47,314 nucleotides of DNA from CAYFFO01 sp964342485 (lineage in GTDB: Bacteria > Chloroflexota > Dehalococcoidia > Lucifugimonadales > CAJWER01), in assembly GCA_964342485.1 (NCBI GenBank), contig CAYFFO010000015.1, positions 1-47,314 of the forward strand. Direction: 5' to 3'. Under the pieces are notes generated by a model. It had not been told where the DNA came from and ran no database searches. It saw only the letters and a program-made list of their open reading frames with translations. The position numbers were made by a program, and so were the translations under genes. Below are positions 26,794-35,072 of the stretch, piece by piece. Each line of letters starts with the position of its first letter. Position 1 is the first letter of the stretch.

Positions 26794-27588
26794 TCAAGAC
26801 TTGTCAATTATGTCACTCAGCTTTTCTACATTTTCCTTCCACCAATTCAATAATATCGCAAGGTCTGTACCTAAAGCGAAATGCCGTATACCTTGATCGA
26901 GAAATGGTTTAGCTTCCTCTGGATGGCTAATTTCTGCCCTAGGCTGAATACCCATTTTCAATGCTGTCTTATGAACATAATCCCGCGTTGCCAATACATC
27001 AGGATCTCTGGCTTGACCTGGTTTTCCAATACTCATTGAGTAATCTCCTCCACCCCAAACCACCATGTCTATACCTGGCACACTAAGAATCTCTTCCAAA
27101 TTATCAACAGCCTCTTTTTTTTCAATCATCAATGCCACAACACAGTCCTCCAGTGCCTGGACATATTGTGGTGAACCAGATTCCAAAATATATCCTGCAA
27201 ACCTTCTATCACCTGAACCGTGATGTCCGCCTGTCTGAGGAGTCTCAGCACGCACAGCTCCTACACACTCTCTCGCCTCTTCTGCATTGTGAACATCGGC
27301 AAACAAAACATTTTGTATACCAGAACCTATCGCCCTAGTCGCTGCAAATGTCCTAGGCTCTTGATCTAGCTTGATCATTGCAGTTAGATGATCGAATAGT
27401 TCTACTGCTCGACCCATATTTTCCAGACCTTCAAGATCATATGGGACATATTCAGCAACAAATTCGACATAGTCAATAATTCCCGTGTGTCCAATAATTT
27501 CAACCATTCCAGGCCAAAAAACCATAGTATGTGTACCAATACTCGGTTTGCCTTCGTTAAGCAATTGACGTAAGCGATTAGGTCTCAT
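26794..27588 (-). CDS. HpcH/HpaI aldolase / citrate lyase family protein
   Basis: A 264-residue class II-type pyruvate aldolase of the HpcH/HpaI family (IGTHTMVFWPGMVEIIGHTG at the N terminus, VALMIEKKEAVDNLEEI with the metal-binding Glu, GGGDYSMSIG with Asp, and FLDQGIRHFALGTDLAILL). These enzymes cleave 2-keto-3-deoxy or 4-hydroxy-2-oxo acids to pyruvate or a related ketoacid and an aldehyde. ATG 27588 has AGGAG 6 bases upstream. The two DHDPS-like genes lie just upstream on the same strand, so the three may form an aldolase operon for sugar-acid breakdown. Confidence 0.85.
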   Translation of the reverse strand: MRPNRLRQLLNEGKPSIGTHTMVFWPGMVEIIGHTGIIDYVEFVAEYVPYDLEGLENMGRAVELFDHLTAMIKLDQEPRTFAATRAIGSGIQNVLFADVHNAEEARECVGAVRAETPQTGGHHGSGDRRFAGYILESGSPQYVQALEDCVVALMIEKKEAVDNLEEILSVPGIDMVVWGGGDYSMSIGKPGQARDPDVLATRDYVHKTALKMGIQPRAEISHPEEAKPFLDQGIRHFALGTDLAILLNWWKENVEKLSDIIDKS

Positions 27589-27655
27589 CAAATTCTCCTA
27601 TTTAAAATTCAATTTGATACGCATTGTTACTTATTTATAACTGTAGTCAAATCGT

Positions 27656-28636
27656 CTATACCCCTTTGAATAACGCTTCTTGGTCCCAATCAACCCAATC
27701 CATTATCCCACTCGCCTCAGTCTGTTTATTTATATATTCAGTAAATGCCGGGGAAACATCTGCCTGTCCAGGGAAAGGCGGACCAGCATCAAGTCCTAAA
27801 CTCCTTAATATGACCAACGCGTTAGGACCATCTGCTACCATGTTGCCTCCAGGCGACAATACAGCTCTCTCAGAATACACTGGATCAAAGCGAACCTTTT
27901 TGTGTAGGGCATCAAGTTGCTTGTAATCTTTTGCTTCCATCAAAGCAGTTTGATGTAGTGAAAATCGCGGTGCCGCATTTCCCAAAACATCAATGTATCC
28001 TTTCATACCGAACTGAGATCCTAGAGAAAAGAAAAACCGATTTTGAATCAAGTTAAACCGTTGACTGAACAATTGTGCGTAACCTAGATAATCTTCTGTT
28101 GTAGGAGCACTCCATTTAACACCATCAACGTTTTCAAGATCAGCCAGACGATTAAAAAGATCTCTGCTAAATGAATATCCATTTGGCATGACCCAAAAAC
28201 TGTTATATAACACTATACCTATGTCAACACGATCGTTAACATACTTATAATGTAAAAATATATCTTCATCTGATGGAGGTGAATAATGGGGCGGCGAAAG
28301 TAGGACAAAAGTAACGCCTGCATCAGCAGCAACCTGGCACTTCCTGAGCGCTTCACGTGCGCTGAGTTCAGCTACCATAACCATTACTGGCGCCTCCCCT
28401 CTTGCTTCTTCCACTCCTAACTTACACAATGTCGCAAACTCATCATCTTCCAAGTTGTAGGTTTCTCCAACTCCACCAGCAATCAATATCACAGCCTTGC
28501 CTTCCTTCATTCCCTGATCGATAGACCAGCGGAGATGTATTCGTTGCCGTTCGAGCAAAAAATTGTGATTTTGATCACTAAAAACCGGTAACGACAGTAT
28601 CGATCCAACCAAACGGTCCCTTCTATTTTTCGCCAT
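27656..28636 (-). CDS. Dihydrodipicolinate synthase family protein, copy A
   Basis: A 326-residue TIM-barrel lyase of the DapA/NAL family: AGGVGETYNLEDDE (the GE..L..E motif), LYNSFW with Tyr144, and GVKWSAPT with the Schiff-base Lys174. Members condense or split pyruvate with aldehydes; catabolic ones act on keto-deoxy sugar acids. True DapA carries a YNxP motif and GIKD around the lysine, which differ here, so lysine synthesis is unlikely. ATG 28636 follows AAGGAG; a longer ORF start is unsupported. The C terminus has an IMDWVDWDQ segment shared with copy B. It lies 35 bases after copy B. Confidence 0.82.
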   Translation of the reverse strand: MAKNRRDRLVGSILSLPVFSDQNHNFLLERQRIHLRWSIDQGMKEGKAVILIAGGVGETYNLEDDEFATLCKLGVEEARGEAPVMVMVAELSAREALRKCQVAADAGVTFVLLSPPHYSPPSDEDIFLHYKYVNDRVDIGIVLYNSFWVMPNGYSFSRDLFNRLADLENVDGVKWSAPTTEDYLGYAQLFSQRFNLIQNRFFFSLGSQFGMKGYIDVLGNAAPRFSLHQTALMEAKDYKQLDALHKKVRFDPVYSERAVLSPGGNMVADGPNALVILRSLGLDAGPPFPGQADVSPAFTEYINKQTEASGIMDWVDWDQEALFKGV

Positions 28637-28671
28637 GAAAATTCTCCTTACAGTATTACCAGAATATATTG

Positions 28672-29646
28672 TTAGTCCAGTATGGACTGGTCCCAGTCGA
28701 CCCATTCCATGATGTGGCTGGATTCAATAACTTTCTTAGTATGCTCTACGTATTCTGCAGAAGGCTGGGCCTGCGCAGGGAAATTTAACCCTGTTTCCAA
28801 TCCCATAAGTCTCCAGCGCAGACGTCCATACACTCCGTCTGCTACAGATGAAAATGTGGGTGAATCTGATCTATTTAATGTGTTCTCAGCATCAAAATGC
28901 ACCCTGTAAAGCAGATCATCTAGCTCATCATATTTTTTTTGATTAATAAGCTCTAATTTCTTCAGCGAAAGACGAGGGGCTACATTTCCATAGAAATCTA
29001 CAAATCCATTCATACCATGTCTCGTACCCAGTGAATTAGTCATTGCATTATCCATAAATGCAAACTCGTCTTTAAATAGCCTTAACATACCCACATAATG
29101 TGCCATATTCGACGAACTCCATTTAAATCCAACCACATTTTCCAGCTCGGTCATCCGTTCCATTAAGTTTCTGGTTATCTCGAATCCCGGCGGAGGTGTA
29201 GCCCAGAAATTGTTGTAATTCATTATCCCTATATCTACATTGTCGTTAATAAACTTGGTGAAAACAAAAACATCATCTTCTGATGGGCATGAATAGTGTG
29301 GTAATCCAAGTTCAAGAAAATCTATCCCAGCGTCTGCAGCATACTTGGCTCTCCTGGCAACCTTACGTACATTAAGATCAAATATTCCTACCATTGTGGG
29401 AATCTTGCCTCCGACTTCATCCATCAATACATCTATCAATGTATAGAGTTCGCTGTCGTTAAGGTAATATCCCTCTCCATAACCTCCCGCAACCATAATT
29501 ACTCCAGCATCCCCTACGATCCCCTGATCAACCAACCATCTGATATGCTTTCTTTGTTTAGTTACATCCAGATTTAAATTATTGTCAGTAAATGTAGGAA
29601 GTGAAACGAGAGCTCCAGCAAGTTTTTCTTTTCTACTTTCAGTCAT
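28672..29646 (-). CDS. Dihydrodipicolinate synthase family protein, copy B
   Basis: A 324-residue paralog of copy A. It keeps AGGYGEGYYLNDSE, MNYNNFW with Tyr144, and GFKWSSSN with Lys175 as the Schiff-base residue, and ends with IMEWVDWDQ. The shared unusual C terminus and tandem arrangement point to one duplication. Both copies replace the DapA motif YNxP with YN.FW, so they probably share a substrate type distinct from aspartate semialdehyde. ATG 29646 is chosen with GGGGA upstream; earlier codons to 29700 add a hydrophobic-looking leader of doubtful reality. Confidence 0.8.
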   Translation of the reverse strand: MTESRKEKLAGALVSLPTFTDNNLNLDVTKQRKHIRWLVDQGIVGDAGVIMVAGGYGEGYYLNDSELYTLIDVLMDEVGGKIPTMVGIFDLNVRKVARRAKYAADAGIDFLELGLPHYSCPSEDDVFVFTKFINDNVDIGIMNYNNFWATPPPGFEITRNLMERMTELENVVGFKWSSSNMAHYVGMLRLFKDEFAFMDNAMTNSLGTRHGMNGFVDFYGNVAPRLSLKKLELINQKKYDELDDLLYRVHFDAENTLNRSDSPTFSSVADGVYGRLRWRLMGLETGLNFPAQAQPSAEYVEHTKKVIESSHIMEWVDWDQSILD

Positions 29647-29786
29647 AGCAATCCCCAGACTATTTATTTTATTGATTGCCAGTATAATCGGAGTTTTCAA
29701 AAATGGCGAGTGGTATCTCTATTCCAAGAAGCTATCTAAAGATGGGATAATTTTCATGATTTTTCTTCAACATAAAGTTATACGCC

Positions 29787-30314
29787 GTGCTAAAATCATA
29801 TCTGTATCAAATATTGAACGCTGGAGGTTGGCAACTATTGAGCTGGCTATGGAATATTGCTGATTTAGAAAACAGAATCCTCTTTGCCCGAGAAAACGGT
29901 CCTGTGGATTCTCTTACTTTGATCGCACGATTTATAATATTGCGGGTGACAAACGCACTAAGTTTTTTTTTAAATCCAATAGACAAAGCCATGCAACTGT
30001 TGGGACATGGTTTAATTGCAGTAGTTTTGGGTATGTTGCTATTAATCGTTATCCACGGCTTCTGGTTTATTTTTTGGCTGTTGCTGATGGGCTCTAGTTG
30101 GTTATGGTTAAAACTCCCATGGACCAGACCATTGATTTTCATACCAGGCATATTTTTGGCTATTATCAGCCACATCGTCTTAATTCTGGTCCCAGACCCT
30201 CACAAAAATCCGAAATATAATTCGATAGCTTGCGAGTGGCCTATAAGTTTACGAATATGGAAACCTCTGGAAGAATATTTTGAAACTAATCCATTGGCAA
30301 AACTAGAAAATTGA
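29787..30314 (+). CDS. Hypothetical membrane protein
   Basis: A 175-residue protein with no recognised family. The first 55 residues look soluble or amphipathic, then a long hydrophobic block (about 70-107, rich in Trp and Leu, probably two helices) and a further helix (about 114-135) precede a hydrophilic tail ending in a PLEEYFETNP segment. It would sit in the cytoplasmic membrane. The start is GTG at 29787; no better start is seen. Flanked by divergent and same-strand genes, it seems to be a single-gene unit. Confidence 0.5.
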   Translation: MLKSYLYQILNAGGWQLLSWLWNIADLENRILFARENGPVDSLTLIARFIILRVTNALSFFLNPIDKAMQLLGHGLIAVVLGMLLLIVIHGFWFIFWLLLMGSSWLWLKLPWTRPLIFIPGIFLAIISHIVLILVPDPHKNPKYNSIACEWPISLRIWKPLEEYFETNPLAKLEN

Positions 30315-30459
30315 TAAACGCTTTTACTCAAAATAAAAAATACTGTGAATTTAATAGAGAAATATGTACGAATGAAAATTCTTCATTATCTAGATCTATT
30401 TTAGTATCAGGACTCACTATATACACCGCATAAGACCGATGATTTTTAGTTGATATTCT

Positions 30460-31161
30460 ATGGAAGTGCTTGGCAGAACCCTTATATCCCCATTCAATAA
30501 CTTCTGGAAAACTTTCAGTCAAGACATTTCGATAAATAAAGAGTTTATCGAACAAGGGCATTCCCTTATATTTCAGGATCAGGGTGTGGATCAAACCACC
30601 CCTTACACTCCAAGATGGATAGAATTACCTGATCCGGATTTGGCCTACCATGTAGCCCATGAACTATCTCATCTAGTTCTAAACTCAAAAAAATATCCAA
30701 GGTTATTGATAAAAAAACAATTCAAAGATGATAACGATCAAAACAGAATTAAAGACGATCTACAGGAACTTGTAGATCACATTGCCATAAATTTTTTATT
30801 AAAACCATTTGAATTTAGAAACGATTTTATAACTCAGAATACTGCAAGCGGAGCTATTAGAGGCCTTTCTACTAGTCCTGTCCCAAAAAAGAACGACCCT
30901 TGGCTTATAACATGGGCGATAAGATACTGCGAGCTTAAAGTAGAGTTAAACCCAAATCAATGGTCTAAGATAGAAATGCTTTATCAAGAACGTGTACCAA
31001 AGATATGCAGAATAGGAGAAGATTTATTTTCAGAAATACCTTCCGAGGGTATTGATACACAAACTAAAGCATTAGAGTTTATGAAAGAAAGTCGACAGAT
31101 ACTTGGGTTAGATAGCAAATCATTTCCAATATTGGATAGTTTTAGCGAGAATCTCTTTTAG
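30460..31161 (+). CDS. Putative HExxH metallopeptidase-like protein
   Basis: A 233-residue protein carrying VAHELSHLVL, an HExxH zinc motif (H67, E68, H71) set in a hydrophobic helix as in zincin metallopeptidases. About 32 residues later, DLQELVDHIAINFLLKP (E103, D106, H107) could supply the third ligand, similar to the ImmA/IrrE pattern. No signal peptide or membrane helix, so it should be cytoplasmic. No DNA-binding domain is seen. The family is not identified, and peptidase activity is predicted from the motif alone. Divergent or parallel neighbours give no functional link. Confidence 0.6.
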   Translation: MEVLGRTLISPFNNFWKTFSQDISINKEFIEQGHSLIFQDQGVDQTTPYTPRWIELPDPDLAYHVAHELSHLVLNSKKYPRLLIKKQFKDDNDQNRIKDDLQELVDHIAINFLLKPFEFRNDFITQNTASGAIRGLSTSPVPKKNDPWLITWAIRYCELKVELNPNQWSKIEMLYQERVPKICRIGEDLFSEIPSEGIDTQTKALEFMKESRQILGLDSKSFPILDSFSENLF

Positions 31162-31202
31162 CTACTACGTAAACCATCGTTCAGGCAACAGGCTATTAAA
31201 AC

Positions 31203-32153
31203 CTATACTTGATGACCAAGTGATCCTACCCACTCATACGCGGCAGTGGCAGCCAAAGCTCCCTGTGCTGCTGCAGTAATAGTCTGTTTAAGATCTCCTG
31301 AAGCGTCTGTTATATCGCCAGCAGCTAAAACACCTTCAATATTAGTTCTACCTGTTTTATCAACAATTATCTCATCGATATCATTTAACTCCACATTAAG
31401 CTGCCTGGCTAAATCTACCCTGGGATCAGCTCCTATCTCAACAAATATTCCATCAACTTCCAATTCTGACTTGCCATCATATTCACGATCCAATACTATG
31501 CTCTCAAGCCCATTTTCACCTTTAAGCTCAATTACATTGGTGCTGAATATTTTCTCAATATTAGACGACTCATTCAAATGTCTTAAATTAACTGGTTCAG
31601 GTCTTGTAAATGACTCTTTTCTGTATATCAAATAAACTTGATCAGCATATTTACTAAGCAAAGTAGCCCCTTTTATTGCAGAGTCACCTCCACCAACAAC
31701 AGCAACCTTGTTGCCTCTGTGCATCGGCGCATCACAAACAGAACAATACGATACTCCCATGCCAGTCCATTCCTCCTCATGTTCCAGTCCCAGAGTTCGT
31801 CTTTCCCTACCAACTGCTATTATGACTGAAGAACCAAAATATTCGTCACCAGACAACGTAGTTACCATGAATCCATCACTCGATTTGTTAATCCCTACCA
31901 CCTTATCGTCTAAAACTGGCACCTCATATTTGTCCACAGCCTCTCTAAACTTCATCATGAGATCAAATCCATCTATTTCGGGATAGCCCGGATAATTTTC
32001 AATAAGACCACCAATTGCCGTCTCTCCCCCAAAAGTTTCTCCAATAATTACGGGTCTTATCTGATACCTTGCTGCATACATACCAGCAGCGAAAGCTGCT
32101 GCACCCTGTCCAGCTATAACTACATCATATTTTTGGGAATTGTTTATATCCAA
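31203..32153 (-). CDS. trxB: Thioredoxin reductase (FAD/NAD(P)-dependent)
   Basis: The 316-residue flavoenzyme has the bacterial TrxB layout: FAD motif GQGAAAFAAGMYAARY, GGETAIGGLIENYPGYP, the redox CxxC as CSVCDAP (C137, C140), an NADPH motif VAVVGGGDSAIKGA, and C-terminal AAGDITD plus the AAAQGALAATAAYEWV helix. It passes electrons from NAD(P)H to thioredoxin or a similar dithiol. The CxxC is CSVC rather than the usual CATC, and Asp follows as usual. The TTG start at 32153 is supported by GAGGAG 4 bases upstream. An SDR gene lies 48 bases upstream on the same strand. Confidence 0.88.
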   Translation of the reverse strand: MDINNSQKYDVVIAGQGAAAFAAGMYAARYQIRPVIIGETFGGETAIGGLIENYPGYPEIDGFDLMMKFREAVDKYEVPVLDDKVVGINKSSDGFMVTTLSGDEYFGSSVIIAVGRERRTLGLEHEEEWTGMGVSYCSVCDAPMHRGNKVAVVGGGDSAIKGATLLSKYADQVYLIYRKESFTRPEPVNLRHLNESSNIEKIFSTNVIELKGENGLESIVLDREYDGKSELEVDGIFVEIGADPRVDLARQLNVELNDIDEIIVDKTGRTNIEGVLAAGDITDASGDLKQTITAAAQGALAATAAYEWVGSLGHQV

Positions 32154-32201
32154 TTTACTCCTCTATCAAAGATGACGTGAAAATACATCTCAAAACTTTT
32201 A

Positions 32202-32951
32202 CTAGTGAAAGATCCTACCAGAATCTATAGCTAATGTTTGTCCGGTTATACTGTCAGTCTTACAAAATGATACAACTTGCATTGCCACATCATCTTTGTC
32301 AGCGGCGCGTTTAAGTACAGCTTTATCTACGGCTTGTTGTTGATACTCCGGCTCAAGATTATCAGACATCTTGGTACCCTCAAGAAACCCAGGTGCTATA
32401 CAATTAACCTGTATCTCAGGGCCTAAACCTACAGCCATACATTTTGTGAGATGGATTAATGCAGATTTCGCAACAGCATATGGTATCGACGATCCTGTTG
32501 GTTCCAGTCCAGCTACTGAAGAAATATTTATTATTCGTCCAATCCCTCTTTCCCTCATAGTTGGTACAACTGCCTTGATACAAAACATTGGACCAGTCAA
32601 ATTAACATCAAATATTTTTGTCCATTCTTCATGGGTCATAGAATCAAGATCGCTAAACGGAATCCATTTATTATAGCCTGCATCATTTACAAGAATATCT
32701 ATTTTGCCAAATTTTCTAAGGGTTTCTTCGATAGCAGATGAAACACTATCCTGATCTGTAACGTCGCAAGTAATCGCAATAGCATCTACACCTTTATTCA
32801 ATAGTTCCTCTACATTGGCTTCGGCTTGTTTACGCCCAGTGTTATAAAGGACTGCAACATTAGCACCCTCGTCGGCTAAAGCGTTGCAAATACGACCACC
32901 AAGTCCTCCACTCCCTCCAGTAATCACTGCTACGGTGCCTTTCAAATCCAT
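32202..32951 (-). CDS. Short-chain dehydrogenase/reductase (FabG-like SDR)
   Basis: A 249-residue classical SDR: cofactor motif TGGSGGLGG (11-19), NDAG (89-92, in place of NNAG), catalytic Ser144/145 in INISSVAG, Tyr158 and Lys162 in YAVAKSAL, and the C-terminal TGQTLAIDSG. Members reduce 3-oxoacyl-ACP or oxidise sugars and secondary alcohols with NAD(P). The sequence fits both FabG and sugar dehydrogenases, so no symbol is given. A GGAGGT site lies just before the ATG. It shares strand and a short gap with trxB. Confidence 0.87.
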   Translation of the reverse strand: MDLKGTVAVITGGSGGLGGRICNALADEGANVAVLYNTGRKQAEANVEELLNKGVDAIAITCDVTDQDSVSSAIEETLRKFGKIDILVNDAGYNKWIPFSDLDSMTHEEWTKIFDVNLTGPMFCIKAVVPTMRERGIGRIINISSVAGLEPTGSSIPYAVAKSALIHLTKCMAVGLGPEIQVNCIAPGFLEGTKMSDNLEPEYQQQAVDKAVLKRAADKDDVAMQVVSFCKTDSITGQTLAIDSGRIFH

Positions 32952-33115
32952 TTAACACCTCCAATTAACACTGTAATTTGGGGATTATATCACCGGGAAT
33001 AATACGTTAAACCGATACATCACTACAAATATCTACCATATTTATGATAAACACAACTTATATCCAAATAATCGATCACTAATTAAAAACCTGACAATAG
33101 TGAATATGATGTAAG

Positions 33116-33391
33116 TTAACCACCAGCAACTGCAGGTACTACACTTATTTCATCACTATCTGAAACAGGTGTATTCAACCCATCGGTAAACCTTATATCT
33201 TCACCGTTAACATACAAATTAACAAAATTTCTTAATTCTCCCGTATCGTCACAAAGTCGTTCCTTCATACCGGGGTATTGTTCGTCTAAATAACTTACTA
33301 CTTGTCCGACAGTTGCTCCCTCACCGGAAACCTTATCCTGTCCATCTGTAAGTTTTCTTAAAGGCGCAGGTATCCTTACCGTTACACTCAT
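33116..33391 (-). CDS. CysO-like sulfur carrier protein (MoaD/ThiS family)
   Basis: A 91-residue ubiquitin-fold protein ending in VVPAVAGG; the C-terminal Gly-Gly is the site of thiocarboxylate formation in sulfur carriers. VNLYVNGEDIRFTDGL and the AVAGG tail strongly resemble Mycobacterium tuberculosis CysO, which donates sulfur to CysM for cysteine synthesis. GGGAGGG lies before the ATG. It follows threonine synthase by 104 bases on the same strand. CysO partners CysM and Mec are not in this window, so the acceptor is unknown; MoaD-type molybdopterin work is less likely from the sequence. Confidence 0.85.
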   Translation of the reverse strand: MSVTVRIPAPLRKLTDGQDKVSGEGATVGQVVSYLDEQYPGMKERLCDDTGELRNFVNLYVNGEDIRFTDGLNTPVSDSDEISVVPAVAGG

Positions 33392-33495
33392 TTTTTCACC
33401 CTCCCAAAAGCTCTAAACAGTACTTTAATAATATCCTAATCTAAAATGAAATCTTTTCTAATTTGATATTTTATTCTGTGAACTGGAAATCCAAA

Positions 33496-34731
33496 TCAAA
33501 ATACCCAGTTTGCTCTGGCAATATTATCTTCAAATGATGAGTAAGTTGGCTTTATTGGCATTGGATCTACAAGGTGTTCAACCACTTCCTGTGTCTTAAA
33601 ACCGTTTCCTGTTATAAAAGCAATTGTAACTTCGTCTTTCTTAATTACACCTGCTTCAGCCAATCTTTTAAGACCTGAAATCACCACACCGCCAGCAGTT
33701 TCCGTAAATATCCCTTCGGTCTCTGATAATAGCTGTATCCCTAATGCTACTTCATCTTCCGGAGTCGCTATTGCATTACCGGATGTTTCTTTTAAAGTCT
33801 GCAAAGAATATGGTCCTGCAGCAGGATCTCCTATAGCTAATGACTTGGCAATCGTATCAGGCTTGACCGGATCTACAGTCGTCTTGCCTGCATGAAATGC
33901 GGAAACTATCGGACTGCACCCTTCGGGCTGAGCCAAATGCATTTTAGTTGATGGTGTATCTATCAGGCCTACATCAGCAAATTCAGTTAGTCCCTTCCAT
34001 ATTTTCGTATGCAATTCACCAGATGCTCCTGGAACCACACAATGATCTGGGGCTTTCCATCCAAGTTGTTCTGCCACTTCATATCCCAAGGTTTTACTAC
34101 CTTCAGCATAAAAAGGTCGCATATTTATGTTTACAAAAGCCCATCTGAGATTATCAGCCAATTCACTACAAAGACGATTAACCTGGTCATATGTACCATC
34201 TACAGCCACCAGCTTAGGACCGTAAACAGCTGCTCCAGTGATTTTGCCATTTTCAAGAGTGTCAGGGAAAAACACTATTGTTTTCATACCCGCCTTGGCT
34301 CCATGACCAGCAACAGATCCCATAAGATTACCAGTTGACACACAAGCCAAAACTTCAAACTCGAATTCTAAAGCCTTTGTAGCCGTTACAGATACCGGAC
34401 GATCTTTGAAAGAAAAAGTAGGGTTCACACTATCATTTTTGATATAGAGGTTATTTAAACCAAGCTTGCCACCTAAATTCTTGGCATGAGTCAATGGGGT
34501 GAATCCCGTACCCATATCTACGGCCATATCACCGTCAACCGGCAGAAAATCATGATACCGCCATATAGACATTGGCCCATCACTTATAGATTCTTTCGTA
34601 ACCGTACGTGCTATCGAATCGTAATCATATTTAACTTCCAATGGACCAAAACAAAATTCACAAGCATTTGATGGTTGGACCGGATAGGTCCTTCCACATT
34701 CTCTACATTCAAGTGATTTTACATGTGACAC
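33496..34731 (-). CDS. thrC: Threonine synthase
   Basis: The 411-residue PLP enzyme converts O-phosphohomoserine to threonine. It starts with a zinc ribbon (C9, C12, C24, C27), as in the form of ThrC found in many bacteria and archaea, and has PTFSFKDRP with PLP Lys109 and a FITGNGFKTQEVV strand near the end. The start is GTG at 34731 with GGAGGT 7 bases upstream. The gene leads into the CysO-like carrier and diverges from the DUF1501 operon. Related fold-type II enzymes (cysteine synthase) are ruled less likely by the zinc ribbon and length. Confidence 0.92.
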   Translation of the reverse strand: MSHVKSLECRECGRTYPVQPSNACEFCFGPLEVKYDYDSIARTVTKESISDGPMSIWRYHDFLPVDGDMAVDMGTGFTPLTHAKNLGGKLGLNNLYIKNDSVNPTFSFKDRPVSVTATKALEFEFEVLACVSTGNLMGSVAGHGAKAGMKTIVFFPDTLENGKITGAAVYGPKLVAVDGTYDQVNRLCSELADNLRWAFVNINMRPFYAEGSKTLGYEVAEQLGWKAPDHCVVPGASGELHTKIWKGLTEFADVGLIDTPSTKMHLAQPEGCSPIVSAFHAGKTTVDPVKPDTIAKSLAIGDPAAGPYSLQTLKETSGNAIATPEDEVALGIQLLSETEGIFTETAGGVVISGLKRLAEAGVIKKDEVTIAFITGNGFKTQEVVEHLVDPMPIKPTYSSFEDNIARANWVF

Positions 34732-35072
34732 TTAATAGACCTCCAAATAGTTACAGTCCTTCTAGCAAAAATATAACTCTAAGACAATATAGAAAGACTG
34801 CCAAAATCATTGTAGTGACAAAAATATCTCACCAATATATTAATATTTTACTACCCTCTGTTCCTATTTGCATGATTTAAATATAAATTTGTATCCAATT
34901 GATAAGAGATAACTGACCGTTTTCACAATAAAATAAAGTAAGATTAAGATTTTATACTATAAATTGGCGAATTTGATCTATTTCCATGTTGACCTAAGCT
35001 ATGTTAAAACATATCATAGCCAATATCACTAACTATATATCAGTATTTACGGTGTTTTAGAGAGAGGTCAAC
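34732..35072. other. Intergenic region between divergent thrC and DUF1501 genes
   Basis: These 341 bases are very AT-rich and carry no credible gene. They hold the ribosome binding site of thrC at the left, and a promoter with inverted repeats for the DUF1501 operon near 34989-35020. The stretch in between shows many short A and T runs but no hairpin with a T tail. Confidence 0.7.
34989..35017 (+). promoter_or_regulatory. Sigma-70-type promoter of the DUF1501-DUF1800-NHL operon
   Basis: TTGACC (34989-34994) and TATCAT (35012-35017) are separated by exactly 17 bases. The expected start of transcription is near 35024, giving a leader of about 50 bases before the ATG at 35073. The spacer and -10 box are covered by an inverted repeat GCTATG-N11-CATAGC (34998-35020) with an inner ATGTT-AA-AACAT, a plausible operator. 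Confidence 0.6.

Noticed and set aside
27656..29646. Naming the DHDPS-family genes dapA
   Set aside because: YNxP and the residues around the Schiff-base lysine differ from true DapA, and the context is catabolic.
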